Shown here piece by piece: positions 37,401 through 48,006 of a stretch of DNA of 64,000 nt. Within the stretch, counting starts at the first letter, position 1. Every line of letters starts with the position of its first letter. The DNA lies in NCBI RefSeq assembly GCF_032118995.1, contig NC_092663.1:8246001-8310000 (forward strand), written 5' to 3'. The notes under the pieces are model-generated. The model searched no databases. It saw only the letters and a list, made by a program, of their open reading frames with translations, and was not told the DNA's origin. Origin of the DNA: Asterias amurensis (Eukaryota > Echinodermata > Asteroidea > Forcipulatida > Asteriidae). The translations under genes were made by a program, and so were the position numbers.

Positions 37401-40400
37401 GTTCCCTGTTTCCATAACAGAAATGATTGCTAACATTCATTGCGCAAACATGGCACCAGACTTTTATTTTGTCCTGCCTCAGTTTACTACAATGAGTTGG
37501 AATGGAGTAAGATCAAGATGGCCACACCGTCATAAATGTCTACATGGTCTATTGAGCGATCTAGCCATACGATCTCCCAGTGGGTGCATTCGATAAGCTT
37601 CCCTGGGGTCGACCCCACGGTGCTCACTCGGGTGAGCCCCTGACAGGAGCTAATCAAACATTCATTCTCACCCTCTCGTGGTGACGCCATGCATATCGAG
37701 TCACCCCCAAGTGACCCACTCCACAAGCAGGGCACTGGGGGCTGACCCGGGTGAGCCCCCGCAATGACGTCAAAGCTATTCAAACGCACCGGGGGCAGAC
37801 CGGGGCTGACCCAGGGTAGCTAAACGAACGCACCCTACATGTATATTAGACCACCCACATCTATCAGGGTAGAGCACCAGCAGAGATCGTTGATCCCACT
37901 ATCATCAATTTTTCAGTGCCAAATTGTGTAAACCTTAACTGGAGTCAATTACCCTTGTACATGTTGTAGTTTATTATTTGATAACTTTGACAAGGTGTAC
38001 ACCAGGGGCTTCATTTGCCCAATTTCATAGGGCTGCTAAGCACAACAATTTGCTTAACATGAAATTTTTACCATGATAAAAACAGGATTACCAACCAAAT
38101 TTCCAGGTGATTTTCAGGATAAGTAAATTACAGCTGAATACCAGTAACAAGAATGATGCAACAAATTGAAGTTTGGTTGGTAATCCTGTTTTTATCAAGA
38201 AAGAAACTTCATGCTAAGCAAATGTTTGTGCTAAGCAGCTCTATGAAATTGGGCCCAGAACTAACCAAAACAATTGGAGACTTGTCTAGCTCTAGAAATG
38301 TACCCAGTGTGTCAGATTTTTCATAATGGGAAGTCTAGGTTAGAAAACTATCATGATCTGCATAAATATGCTAGTTTTTGACTTAGATGTTGTCGTTGTT
38401 GTTGTTGTTTACACAGTGGTACACAGAGGTGCGTAAACATTGTCCAAACTGTCCTATCATCCTCGTTGGTTGCAAGATGGATCTAAGGAGTAACATTCAG
38501 GTCATGGCTGAACTATCTAAAGACAGAAGAATTCCAGTTTCTCATGACAAGGTAAGGAATTTCAGACCTAATTTAATAGATGTTAAATTTGCATCAGGGA
38601 TAAAGAATATTAATTTTGGTTTTTACCCATACACACTGATGTGTGTTAGCACTGTTTACTTAGTACTTACCCGAGTTCTGTGAACAAATCATAGGCATAC
38701 TACTCGGGTGGGATTCGAATCCACGACCCTTGCAATTCTAGAGCAGTGTCATATATATTTCTACATCCATGCTCATACCAACTAGAATTTCAGACCACAA
38801 TTAAGTTTTGATGACTTATGCAGGCGTCTAAAAAAAAGGTAGTAAGCCACAATTTTTGTGTGTGATTAAACACTCCATACTACAGGATCTTGGTTAGTTA
38901 TAGATTTCATAGACTTGTGGACAAGTCGTTAAATGGTTGTTGTTATAAAAGCGTTCCGATTCTCTCTGCGATTCTCATGACACTGGCAATGTTCTTGCGA
39001 GAATGCTGCCCTCTCCTTCTCAGGTGTTACAGACAAAACTGATATATTGACTTGGGGATTGACGGAAATAAGGGTACATGTATCATACTTGCAATTTTTC
39101 AGTTTATTTTCTGTGCTATACCATACGCTGTACTATTATGCATTCGAATACCATCAAAATCAACAGACATTGAAGTGGTGCAGAAAGAGCTTAAAATAGT
39201 TGGCATATTTTCTGGAGGAGCGCAATGTCTTGTTAGTTTGATAGGAGCATGAAGAAGATTAATGTGGAGTGCATTCCTTTTATGATGATAATGAGAAGAA
39301 CCAGAATGTCGGCTGTCATCAATTATTACAGGAATTTATTCACATTTATTCTATTATTAGGGCTTTGATTACATTGCAGATGCAGTGAGGACCACTTTTT
39401 AAATTGTATATAAATCCTAACCTTATCAAAATGTGTGTGGATACTTTTTGAGTCCTAGAAACGTACCCAAGGTGTCAAATTTGTTATCTTTCATTACTTT
39501 ATTCAAAATATAGGTTTGGCGGCACAACATGGCATGAAATTTTATCTGCTGTAATAATGCGAGACTATTTTCATTTTACAAAGGGCACTTAACCTTAATT
39601 AAATGTAACTAAGCACCCTGAGTAGTAAATACACACGCTACATAAGACTTCAATATTATTATTATTCAAGGTTAGCTTAGGAAAACTTTATAAGGGGCAC
39701 CAAGGCAAAGAACAGGGCAACAGAGGCCATGTGACCTATGTGTTATTCCATGCCTATGTAACATGTCAGCATCTTCTTCCCCTCAATGGAAAGTTCTTAA
39801 AGAAGACTGTTGAGGCAAAGATGGATTAGTTTTTTAACCCTGAAGTGTGGCAATAAAATATTAACAAACCATGGAGTCTAGCACATACATTTACTGGCTC
39901 TTCGCCATGGCTCTTCGCCAGTACAATCATATTCGCACGCACTTCAAGTCAGTATAATTGTGTATACAGATGGCTAGCATCCAGAGAACCAAAGTTGGTT
40001 TCCTGTGCACTTGTAAATATTAGCAAAGGTCAGTTGGTATAACTGATAAACAATGAGAAGAATAAATCACAAGTATAAAGCCATCATTTCCTCTAGAGCA
40101 AGAAAGACAAAATCCTTGATTTGTTCCCAAGCTAGTACATAAGCCTTTCTCAAAGCCAATTGGTCATCTGTATTCACTAGATTAGAATCACGCTGGATAT
40201 GAAATAAAAGATGCCGGCAATCCTCACATCCACTTTTAATTTCCTGCCACGCAAATCCGACTGATCCGAAGCACTTTAAAGGGATCTAACATAAAATGGT
40301 TTTATTATTTGATTAGAAGGTTCATTCAAATTGTCTAGATCAACAGTCTTAGGTATTCTTACACTTAAGTGTATCAGTACGTCATCACTCATTGATCAGT

Positions 40401-43400
40401 ATGACTAGAGCTCCAAAACCAACACAAGAAGCTTTTGAATATGGGTTTCATTTCAACTACAATCTGGGAACTGGGTTTGAACATGGAGGTAGGAATAGTG
40501 CACTTTAAATTATTTACAAAAATAAAAAAATAAAAAAAAGTGTCTGTGAATAATTCAGTTTATCATGTAATGAAGAAAAAGTATAGGAACATTAGGGGGT
40601 ACCCTCTGCCCACATTTTGTGAATGGTATAAAAATTTAAAAACAAAGTCTGTAAAGACACCCAGTCTCTCCTCTGGTTTCTCTTCACAATGCCCCTTTAA
40701 GCAGCAGGTGCTAGAATATTTACCCTTGTTGATAATGGTTCATCGTTTCACAATAGTCGGGGGAGTGAGACGAACTTCACTTATTGAAGAGAGGAAAATG
40801 AAATGTCCACACAGTCATGCATTGATAGTGCAGACCTGACTAATAGACTGTGGATCATGGTTGAGACTGCGGGACTTGCAAATACAAGGTTGTGGGTTCG
40901 AATCCCCCAAGCTAACCACTGATTTCACAATCTCTGTTTGTCAATGTCATCTAGTTACTGAATCAACAATCTCTTGATTTGTGCACTTCATAATCACCGT
41001 GTGGGAGAGATTGGCTATGCCAGCATGGTGTTAATATCCCCTCGTGGGAGTTTGCTGAGTTCCCTTGCCAGGAAGATCATCTAAACAAACTAACAAACAA
41101 ACCCTTTGGAAAAAACAAATCCTGTCTGTGCATTTTATTTTGTTGCAAAACAGCAAGGAATTGCTCTTTGAATTTTTTTTCTTCAGAATTCCTGTTTCTT
41201 CCAAGATAAAATACTAGACAAAAGATCACTTCATTCAATTTTTCATAGAATAATATTATACGGCATGATAGAGCTAATAAAGGCCTTGTGTGGGAAGTTT
41301 TTAAGGCGGGGCACCAAGACAAAGACAGGGGGGGGCAAGGGGAGCCCCAGGCCTGCTTGACCCCTGACCCCTTGAATTCCACACTGGCTTCTTGTTATTT
41401 TACACTTGAAGCTGACAAAAAAGTTATTAAGACGCTTGAGAAAGGAAAACAAATCATCACAGCAAGTTTGATACATGACACTTGGCCAGCTTCGACACAG
41501 ATATATTTAGAATTGACTTAAAGCCATAATAATCAAACATGAATGTCTGCACGTAGGCAGAACTCGCTGCCATTTTGTACGTAGGAAGAGTGTGTGGCGT
41601 GACCCTGGATCTACTCTTTGTCCTTTCTCTATGATCTACCTCACCATCCATAAGAAAGTTCATGCTTCAAACCTTCTGTACATGATTTCGGAGTGTGAAC
41701 CATTACCAAATGTGTGAATCAATTCAAACAAAGTACAAAAAATTGTCTAGGACTTGCCAGTGGAACCACATGAAAAGTTTACTAGTTAGAGTTACTTCTC
41801 ATTTTCCACACCATGCAAATCTTCAAACATCAAAACAAAACTTTGCTTAGCGTTAACAAGTATTGCTAAGCTGAAACAGATTACTAGCAATTCTGTACCT
41901 TCAACATAGAATATCCAAGCAGTTGCTATGCCACATGATTCGAGGTAAGCTTTTTGCAAAGTTATTTGAGTGATGGCCAACATTCATTACATAATGGTAC
42001 CAGGGTTTGTTTATCTGGAGTTTGCCTAAGCTTATTCTAACACAATTTGACACAGCAACTGTCTCTAACATCTGATGAGGAATTCATACATATTTAAGCG
42101 GTAACTTGTGACTAAGCAGGTCACTTGTACCACAAGTTTTGCAGGTTTGAATTACACACCAAGGCCACATGGCCTGTTGCCCTGGTCTTTGCCTTGGTGC
42201 CCCATATTGTGAAATCATATACACATTACCACTATTCAAATCTAACTTGTAAATGGCTCATGGGTGGATCCAGAGAGGGTCATAAGCCTCAGGGCTGGGC
42301 GGCCAACGAACCAGCAGACAGGTGTTATATTAATTCTACTAGGGAAGTGGTGATATGGGGACTCAGATAACCCCCCCCCCCCCTTCCCCCAGCCTCCATG
42401 GATGCATTGCCATAGTGAGTGGGTGGTTACAGGTGATACACCTCATTACTAATCAGTTAGTTATCACCTACTCCCCTTATCAATCAACATGTCCTAGCAG
42501 TGATCAGTGGTAATATTGGGTAATACGGAAAGTACAGTGATCTTTTTTCAACCCAGCCAGCTTGACTGATGCAACAGGATACGTTCATACCTTGGTTTGC
42601 TAATATTATCAAAGCTCATGTAAAACATGCAAACTGTGGCAATGAAGGTGTTTGTTTAGGTACTTTTTGTTGTTTTTCATTCTGTTTTGTGCATGTGTTT
42701 TTTTTTAATGGCGTGAGCTCGATAACTTCCACAAGGGTACATAAACATCAAGCTTGCAACAGCCAATGTCTTTCATACAAACACTGGTTTAAAGTCTGGA
42801 ATTATGAACTGCACAAATCAAGAAATTTGTGTTTCAGTGACTAGATGACAATGCTTATTTTAGTTGTTATGAAATCAGCAGTTAGCTTGGTAGGATTCGA
42901 ACCCACAACCTTTTATTTTAATTGCAAGTTATACATACAGTCTAACTACTGGTCCACAGTTCTCCCAGCATCGCTCAGAGTAAGCGAACTAAAACAAGAA
43001 GAGTAAAATACTTCTCCAGTTTTCTAAACAACTTTAACTTGAGCATGGAGTAGGTGCATGTATACCTCCCCTTTTACGTAGAACAAAAACATTCAAAGTG
43101 AAATTGACAGCCGAATAGCGAAAAAAATAAAAAAAAGCGTGCACAAGAAGTCCTTGGGAACACACTAACACATCACCTCTACACTTGTCATGGCTTCCCC
43201 TGCTGTTAGATAAATTAATGACATCAATTTCTAGCCTTGATGGTGTCAAAGTGTGTAAAAATCAATTACTTTTAGAGCAGATGACTAAGCCATTGGGAAA
43301 AATCAAATCCTAGGTCTGCTGAAATGAAAGGATTTGCTTTCAGTCGGCTGAAGTCGTGCATAACATTATTTGGTGTTAATATATTTTTTAAATCTATTAA

Positions 43401-46400
43401 TAATAATCACAATAGTGCAACAGATTCTTAAATAGTGCACTAAATACCAAACAGGTGCTCATGCGGTTGAAAAAGGAGAAACATTGCAGACAGGTTTCTG
43501 AGATTTTTGAATTTTGAGACCAGTTACTTAGCACCTTATTGACCCCTTGCACGCGCGTCACACGTGGCGACTGATCTGCACTCACCATGTTGGTGGGCAA
43601 ATTAGGTTTACGTGTATTGATGCCGCGTCGCCCTAAAACGCGCACTTTCACTGCATAACGCACATCATAGAATTATATATAAAAACGTACAGTGAAATTG
43701 CCCACCAGTATGGCGCATTCAAGATTTTGTTGATGACGACGTCAGGTGAAATGGGTCAATAAAGTTTTTTTACAAGGTGCAGCAGTGCATTCAGCAGCCG
43801 CTGCCAGAAACACTTGGGAAACCCCTTCTCTTACCAATAAACGTAACCTAGTTCTGATAAGTGCATTACACAACACATGGGATCAATGGCTTTTCACCTC
43901 ACCCAAAGGATGCAGCAAGTTGTCTTGCTTGAGGACACAAGTGTCAAGTCTAGGACCTGAGCTCGAGATGGGTGCACATGAATGCTCGGCCACGAAACGC
44001 AATTTTTGGGGGCCAAAAACCCATCTACCGTATTTTCCTGCGGATAAGACGCGTCTTATCTGACTTTTTAGACCCCAAAAACATCGATGCGTCTTATCTT
44101 TCGGTGCGCCTTGTCTGCTGACGATTGATTTTTTTTTATGATCACTGCGTGAAATAAAAAATACCTTCATGTCCAGTTCAAATCAACGATCTTTGTGTGA
44201 AGAATCCTTACTCCATAATGCGGTCGAACAAGGCTATTCAGACACTGAGACCGTATTTTCGTTCGAACAATGCCGCAATCCCCCAGACGGTCCAACTATT
44301 CCAACAATGCTGCAACGTGTTTATACCCCATGACCGTGCTTTCATTCCATTAATGCCGCAATTTCGGTCCAACAGACGTCGGCAGTGTACAAACGTTTTT
44401 CTGTGTGGCCGGGTATTCGTTCCGAAAACGATTGACAGTCAATAACTTCATACAAACGTCATTCACCCAACCGCTATTGTGTGGTAAACTTTGAGGGTTT
44501 ATTTTATTCTATTGCTTCAAAACTTCGGGTAGGAACGGTTGTTAAAATCATGGTTGCCCTTGCATGAAACTTGCCTGTAAAATCAACGATGTCCAAGTTC
44601 AGACTCGAAAATCTCTCAAAACGACACAGAAAATTAGCCCCAAAACGCAACCGTTCCGAGGTCTGTAAATTTAATCACGCAACACAAAAGCAGATATCAC
44701 GCCTATAGTCGTTGTTACTGTGAGTGTGACAATAAATACAAGAAACATTGAACGCTAGAGGGCGTTTTGGAACATTGTATAATAGCGTGAGGTTAAACGC
44801 TCTCTATTGGTAAAAAATACGTGAACCAGCAATAAACGCATTGAGACAAGACTCGACGTGTGGGCTAGACTGCGCCCCTGTCTTTATCCGGAAGGTCCCT
44901 GCCGCTAGATCCAGTGATTCCCTTTGGATACAATGAACGTGCAGTGATATAGATGCCCAATAGTCACTGCTCTCAAGTCCGCAATGGAATTTGACTGCAT
45001 ACGTTCAGGCTATGTCTGGGCATGCTTGGGATCCGCACAGTCACGTGGGAATTTTGGCGCATTTCCAGGCAGCGCAAATGCGACGGCTTAGCGCAACCCG
45101 TCGGCGAACATCGTTCAATACGGTGCCCACATGGTCTCCAACATCTGTTGTGCAATCTCGAGATTGAGCAGCGCAATCCACTGTGTACATGTGCATAGTA
45201 ATGTGCATGCAGCGACATCCCGGCCGGAGGATACATTACTACACCCACACGCTACGTCCGTCTGTCGTTGCAATGTATCTGTATCAGCAAGGATCATCGT
45301 AGTTTGTGGGGACGTCGGATGGATGTGTCCAGGGAGGCATTGTGTTCATGTTGCAAATAAAATTAACTTCAGACAGTGCGTGGACCATGGTTTCTGCCCG
45401 CTGATTGGGCCGAACTTTATGTTATTTACAATATACAGCGTTGGCTGATTGGATAAAGGTCGGTATACGTAGGTTCTCAAAGGCAACAAATTACGTCTTT
45501 GTGTCAATGTACCGACAACGGGTGGCGCCAGGTGTTCTTTTGTTTGCGGTTAAACGTGCGCCTTGTGCGGCGGTGCGCCTTGTCTGCTGACGTTTGAATT
45601 TTTTTTGGTCATTTTAGCGTCCTGCGCCTTGTCCGCCGAGCGTCTTATCCGCAGGAAAATACGGTATCCTCAAAAGCGAATGGCACTGTATTGTAACCCG
45701 TATAGTAGGCCTGAAGATACAAGCTGAGTTTTAAAAACTATTTAGCTAATACTGTTTAGACAGAACTTTTTATTTCATCCGATATTTGTTCTACATCTGC
45801 CATGACCCTTTAGGTACTGGAGTGATGCTTCTAAATTGGGCGTCATCTGTTAGTCATCAACAAACATTTTTACTTCAGGGTGTGTCTAACTATGATGGAA
45901 TTTCTCTAAAGAGAGCAGCAGAGGGATGATGCAACATGCCTCTGGAGCTCTAGAATCGACAGAAAAGACTCATACTTTTTATAAAGCAAACGAAAAATTG
46001 ATTAAAATTACTGCATAAACAATTAGACACATGGAGAAGGTTAGACTGATGAATAATTTGTTTCCTCCTGAAACCAAAAGGCTCAGTGTGCCTATTAAAA
46101 TTATCAAACTTTAACCATTCAATTTTACTGATATTTCTCCGAGCAGTCTTTGATGTTCAAAACTCCTCCGAATTGACATGTTTGCTGTAGACGTTGGATG
46201 CAATTTCTCTGCACCTGAGTAACAATCTATAAGGAGATAATCTATATGGGTCTATAAATAGGATGATTCATGAAATTAGACTCCGGATAAACAGAGGAGA
46301 AATGTAACCTGAGCTTTTATCCTTAAACCCCTTTATCCGCACATGCTATTTTGCCTTGTAAGTTTAGTCCGAATTTGTGTTTGTTGGTGTGACTGTCGGT

Positions 46401-48006
46401 TCTATGCAAATAGGGCAGATTGAGTTCGTTGGGGGTCAACAATGCTTTATGCTCCAACACAGATTCTGGAACAGTAAGTCAGGGCCCCCTTGGTATTTAT
46501 CTTCCCGCTCCAAACAGCTGCCGAATCCATCCTGTTGGCAACTTGGAGTCTTTATTTTGGCATACTATGTACATCCTTGTCGGGTGACATGATAATTTTA
46601 AGTTTGCTTAAAGGGAGGGATACCTTTGGTAATTATTGCAAAAATGAATGTCCATCAACACGTTCTCGATGAGCTTAAGAAGCACTGCAGCTGTTGATAA
46701 TTTAACCAATTTCGAGAATCGATTCCCTTGAAAGGGATGTGGTTTTGGGTTCAAAAGCATTTCAAACATCCTATGATTGGTTGCTTTGTTCAGCGAATAT
46801 TCAACGAACATTTGTGTTACAAACTGTGGCTGTGTTACAAACTGTTTTGCATTGATGGCCTCCCATTTATGGCTTCCCATGGACTGTTTTCCAACCTTGG
46901 TTGGCCAACACTTGAGCTCTGGTGTTGCAATGAAGTTTTAATTGTACTACGACCTCCAGCCATTGCTATGCAAAAATGTCATGTACTCCTTAATTCTGTT
47001 TGTATAATGTTCCACCTCCATGCATTCCCAAGAGACGTCTCAAGATTTCCTTCCTAGTTCCACTTTATTTTACATGTCTTAAAGAGATTTCCTTAGTGTT
47101 TCCACACTCTCAGGTTGCACCCTCAGAGCATCAAACACCTGGGTTAGTTTCATCTATTTTTAACTCCTTGGTTTATGAGGAGTGAGATGATTTCCATCCA
47201 CTAGTTTTTAATAAACACACCATCCAAGTCCAAACCGAACGACCGGTGGAAAATGTCATCAAATTTCATTGCAACGATTCAATGTAAACATTGAAAATTG
47301 GGTTTTGTTGTGTCGGGATCTTGTGTCTGCTCAAATCATAATGTTGGCTTATTTAAATTGTGGCAATCAAAACAAGCATTGGTTATTACAAGGCAGTTGA
47401 TCAATTGCTATTTTGTTGACTTTGGCAGTATTTCAGAGTAAAATATTTGATTATTACCTTGGTACTTTACTTTCAGAGGGCTGTTCTCAGCTTTTGTTTG
47501 TTAAATTACTTTTTTATGTAAGTAAGGTTTCAGAGATACTATGTAAGAATCTCTTTTGTGATTTGTTGTGGCTCTGAAAGGAGCCGGTTTGTACTGCTCC
47601 TCGATGTTTCGGTAGGTGTGCTCTGACCATATTCTGGAGAATGCTAGATATTTTTAACTTTTACTCTGTCTTTAACTGTTTCTCTTATATCTGTTTTGCC
47701 TTCCAGGGAGCCAAAGCAGCAACACAGATTGGCGCAGCGGCCTACGTAGAATGCTCCGCCCGCACAAGTCCAACAACAGTCCAGGAAGTCTTTGAGATGG
47801 CCTCCCTAGCCACCATGGGGAAATTGAAACTACAAAAGTCCTACATTGACCTCCCGTCAGCATGCAAAGGAGGCACCTTCCCCATCAACACATCCTCCCT
47901 AAGACGTCTCAGCATCCGTAAGAAGAGTGAGCCAAAGATCCCTCCTCCAGTACGGGTGAAGGCTGTGGTAGTCGAGAGAGAGTCAAGAGGATGCATTGTC
48001 ATGTAA
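19345..48006 (+). CDS. Rnd-family atypical Rho GTPase (five exons)
   Basis: Five exons (19345-19470, 21647-21734, 34656-34765, 38417-38551, 47707-48006) with consensus splice sites and matching phases give 252 residues, close to vertebrate RND1-3 (about 227-244). Visible motifs: P-loop GDTGCGKS (22-29), effector-region YSPTTFESY, switch II DTSGKPEYDSVRPLSY, VGCKMDLR (CKxD in place of the usual NKxD, as in Rnd proteins), ECSA, and a terminal CIVM CAAX box suited to farnesylation. Thr replaces the Ras Gly12 position, Ser the Ala59 position and Lys the Gln61 position. Rnd proteins bind GTP constitutively, lack GTPase activity and antagonise RhoA/ROCK signalling at membranes, affecting actin and cell shape. 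The choice among Rnd1/2/3 is not meaningful in an invertebrate. Total gene span is about 29 kb. Confidence 0.92.
19997..20092. repeat. TTAA-family palindrome, right end only
   Basis: Carries TTTTCACAGGTTTGTTATTT, GAGAAGACTGGTCTTTGAC and CCAATAGTGTCCACTGTC, ending at TTAA 20089-20092. The left half is missing. Confidence 0.7.
20757..21352. repeat. Templated insertion: 171-bp copy of chimeric-gene exon between 212-bp direct repeats
   Basis: Bases 20970-21140 are identical to 17640-17810 in the coding exon of the neighbouring gene, same orientation on the + strand. The insert is bracketed by direct copies of intron sequence, 20757-20969 and 21141-21352. These differ by about three substitutions and one T-run length change. 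A 4-bp microhomology (AGTG) exists at the left junction. The insert covers residues of about 287-341 of the source, including YTNNCLKAT. It is not a gene; the reading frames here are chance joins of intron and copied exon. Confidence 0.9.
21647..21734 (+). CDS. Rnd exon 2 (effector region, start of switch II)
   Basis: Codes IYSPTTFESYSSTMEINKY through to DTS plus the first base of a Gly codon, ending TCAG|GTAAGT in phase 1. The Thr of the YSPTTFESY segment corresponds to the conserved switch I Thr that contacts Mg2+. Confidence 0.9.
22820..23058. repeat. TTAA-flanked palindromic element
   Basis: TTAAAAGCAGTGGACACTAT at the left and ATAGTGTCCACTGTCTTTAA at the right, on TTAA sites. A shorter family member (239 bp) with an internal deletion. 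Confidence 0.8.
23330..23450. repeat. Dispersed retroelement-like fragment
   Basis: Contains GGTCTAACGTTTCGACCCTA and AGAGTCTTTCTCGAAGGC. The complementary-looking GGGTCAAAACGTCAGGCC occurs at about 28933 and a degraded form at about 34978. The family is not identified. Confidence 0.35.
28258..28565. repeat. TTAA-flanked palindromic element, diverged subfamily
   Basis: TTAAAGGCACTGTACACGTT and its inverted partner (TACCAAACATGTACCTTCCC then TTTAA) lie on TTAA sites. The termini show the variant 'TGTACACGTTTGG' in place of 'TGGACACTATTGG'. Confidence 0.75.
28925..29060. repeat. Dispersed repeat fragment
   Basis: Contains GGTCAAAACGTCAGGCCATT and TTTGCATTTATATCATTGG, then GGTAAACAGTTTGC. A related block occurs at 34978-35165 with TTTGCATTTATATATTATAA and GGTAAGCAGTTTGCTAC. 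Confidence 0.4.
31290..31390. repeat. 'aagctgctaagca' repeat fragment
   Basis: CCCAACTTCATAAAGCTGCT followed by AAGCACATAAATTTGCTTAT matches the left end of the palindrome at 38017-38255. Confidence 0.55.
31485..31535 (-). repeat. SINE tRNA-like A-box fragment, antisense
   Basis: The reverse complement reads TAGCTCAGTTGGTAGAGTAC, the D-arm/A-box signature of a tRNA. The rest of the tRNA shape is not convincing, so it is called a SINE relic rather than a tRNA gene. Confidence 0.45.
33430..33505. repeat. 'aagctgctaagca' repeat fragment
   Basis: CAATTTCAAAGAGCTGGTTA through to TTGAAATTGGGCCC, a shortened copy of the palindromic family. Confidence 0.5.
34656..34765 (+). CDS. Rnd exon 3 (switch II to helix 3)
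   Basis: Starts after TTCTTCACCAG and completes the Gly codon (G|GT). Codes KPEYDSVRPLSYQEITTTLI and CYDISQPHTLQSVLNK, then AAG|GTATG. Lys at the position of Ras Gln61 and Pro following it are Rnd-like departures. Confidence 0.9.
35937..36065. repeat. Imperfect hairpin element
   Basis: GGACAGCTTCGCAGAGCC at the left pairs with a right arm ending TTTACGAAGCTGTCC. Inner arms containing AGTGCGACTGAAA and TTTCAGTCGCT continue it. Confidence 0.6.
36624..36975. repeat. TTAA-family palindrome with decayed right end
   Basis: TTAATAACACTGGACACTAT marks the left end. The interior keeps GAGCAATGGAGAGCTG and CAACTTTGATGACCAATTGA, but the right terminus after CACAAAGTGAGAACACTG has decayed. Confidence 0.65.
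37582..37835. repeat. 'GGGTGC' element, inverted relative to 4872-5120
   Basis: Starts GGGTGCATTCGATAAGCTTC and ends CTAAACGAACGCACCC, making good terminal inverted repeats. The interior matches the complement of the first copy, including CCAAGTGACCCACTCCAC. Confidence 0.75.
38017..38255. repeat. Palindromic element, 'aagctgctaagca' family, complete
   Basis: GCCCAATTTCATAGGGCTGC and GCAGCTCTATGAAATTGGGC are inverted. AAAACAGGATTACCAACC and GGTTGGTAATCCTGTTTT continue the palindrome. This full copy defines the family fragmented elsewhere in the window. Confidence 0.8.
38417..38551 (+). CDS. Rnd exon 4 (G4 motif)
   Basis: Codes WYTEVRKHCPNCPIILVGCK then MDLRSNIQVMAEL and ends VSHDK|GTAAGG in phase 0. 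The GCKMDL motif matches the Rnd CKxD variant. Confidence 0.9.
38700..38750 (-). repeat. SINE tRNA-like B-box fragment, antisense
   Basis: The reverse complement of GGTGGGATTCGAATCCACGA is a B-box with flanks. Short and truncated. Confidence 0.4.
39052..39252 (+). pseudogene. Possible GPCR TM6-TM7 fragment
   Basis: A 66-codon frame reads IILAIFQFIFCAIPYAVLLC, a linker, then IVGIFSGGAQCLVSLIGA and stop. The first stretch resembles transmembrane helix 6 of rhodopsin-like receptors (F..C..PY). No TM1-5, no start and no NPxxY are seen, and it lies in an Rnd intron. It may be a chance hydrophobic frame; low confidence. Confidence 0.2.
39687..39735 (-). repeat. Dispersed 'CCTTGGTGCCC' repeat fragment, antisense
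   Basis: GGGGCACCAAGGCAAAGAAC then AGGGCAACAGAGGCCATGTG, the reverse of 42157-42212. Confidence 0.55.
40835..41107 (+). mobile_element. tRNA-derived SINE with (CAAA)n tail
   Basis: A tRNA-like head with GGACTTGCAAATACAAGG and the B box GGTTCGAATCCCCC is followed by a body with GTGGGAGTTTGCTGAGTTCC and CCAGGAAGATCATCTAAACA, ending in AAC/AAAC repeats. A second copy lacking the head is at 49780-49970. This is a distinct SINE family from the one at 146-510. Confidence 0.7.
41305..41400 (-). repeat. Dispersed 'CCTTGG' repeat fragment, diverged
   Basis: GGCGGGGCACCAAGACAAAG followed by a G-rich tract, related in antisense to the repeat at 39687. Confidence 0.35.
41900..42258. repeat. Decayed copy of the palindromic element at 12324-12685
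   Basis: Shares ATCCAAGCAGTTGCTATGCC, GGTACCAGGGTTTGTTTATC and ACAGCAACTGTCTC in the same order. It is interrupted by a 'CCTTGGTGCCC' repeat at 42157-42212, showing nested insertion. Confidence 0.6.
42157..42212 (+). repeat. Dispersed 'CCTTGGTGCCC' repeat
   Basis: CAAGGCCACATGGCCTGTTG then CCCTGGTCTTTGCCTTGGTG, inserted within the decayed palindrome. Confidence 0.6.
42880..42965 (-). repeat. SINE tRNA-like head, antisense
   Basis: GTAGGATTCGAACCCACAAC is an antisense B box, and TCTAACTACTGGTCCACAGT an antisense A-box region. It belongs to the SINE family at 40835. Confidence 0.5.
44026..45666. mobile_element. 1.6-kb non-autonomous TA-flanked DNA element
   Basis: The termini CCGTATTTTCCTGCGGATAA (from 44028) and its complement (to 45664) are flanked by TA on both sides, the target duplication of Tc1/mariner-type elements. 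Subterminal repeats CGGTGCGCCTTGTCTGCTGA at 44102 and 45571 are direct, not inverted. No transposase frame is present. It lies in intron 4 of Rnd. Confidence 0.75.
46606..46740. repeat. Possible TTAA-family terminus
   Basis: TTAAAGGGAGGGATACCTTT and GGTAATTATTGCAAAAATGA resemble a diverged left end. The matching right end is a short CCTTGAAAGGG only. Confidence 0.35.
47707..48006 (+). CDS. Rnd exon 5 (G5 motif and C-terminal tail)
   Basis: Codes 99 residues from GAKAATQIGAAAYVECSART to RGCIVM and the TAA stop. The long basic/Ser-rich tail (SSLRRLSIRKKSEPKIPPP) is typical of Rnd C-termini that bind membranes and are phosphorylated. CIVM predicts farnesyl addition. The GC content is higher than in the introns. 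Confidence 0.92.
   Translation, partial: GAKAATQIGAAAYVECSARTSPTTVQEVFEMASLATMGKLKLQKSYIDLPSACKGGTFPINTSSLRRLSIRKKSEPKIPPPVRVKAVVVERESRGCIVM

Larger units (their letters stand above)
34766..38416 (+). other. Rnd intron 3 (3.7 kb)
   Basis: Contains repeat elements at 34978-35165, 35937-36065, 36624-36975, 37582-37835 and 38017-38255. No exon of another gene is supported. Confidence 0.6.
38552..47706 (+). other. Rnd intron 4 (9.2 kb)
   Basis: Rich in mobile relics, listed separately, including a SINE and a 1.6-kb TA-flanked element. Acceptor CTGTTTTGCCTTCCAG. Otherwise unassigned. Confidence 0.6.

Noticed and set aside
44197..44445. An 82-codon + strand frame
   Set aside because: Lies inside the TA-flanked element, has low complexity and no domain.
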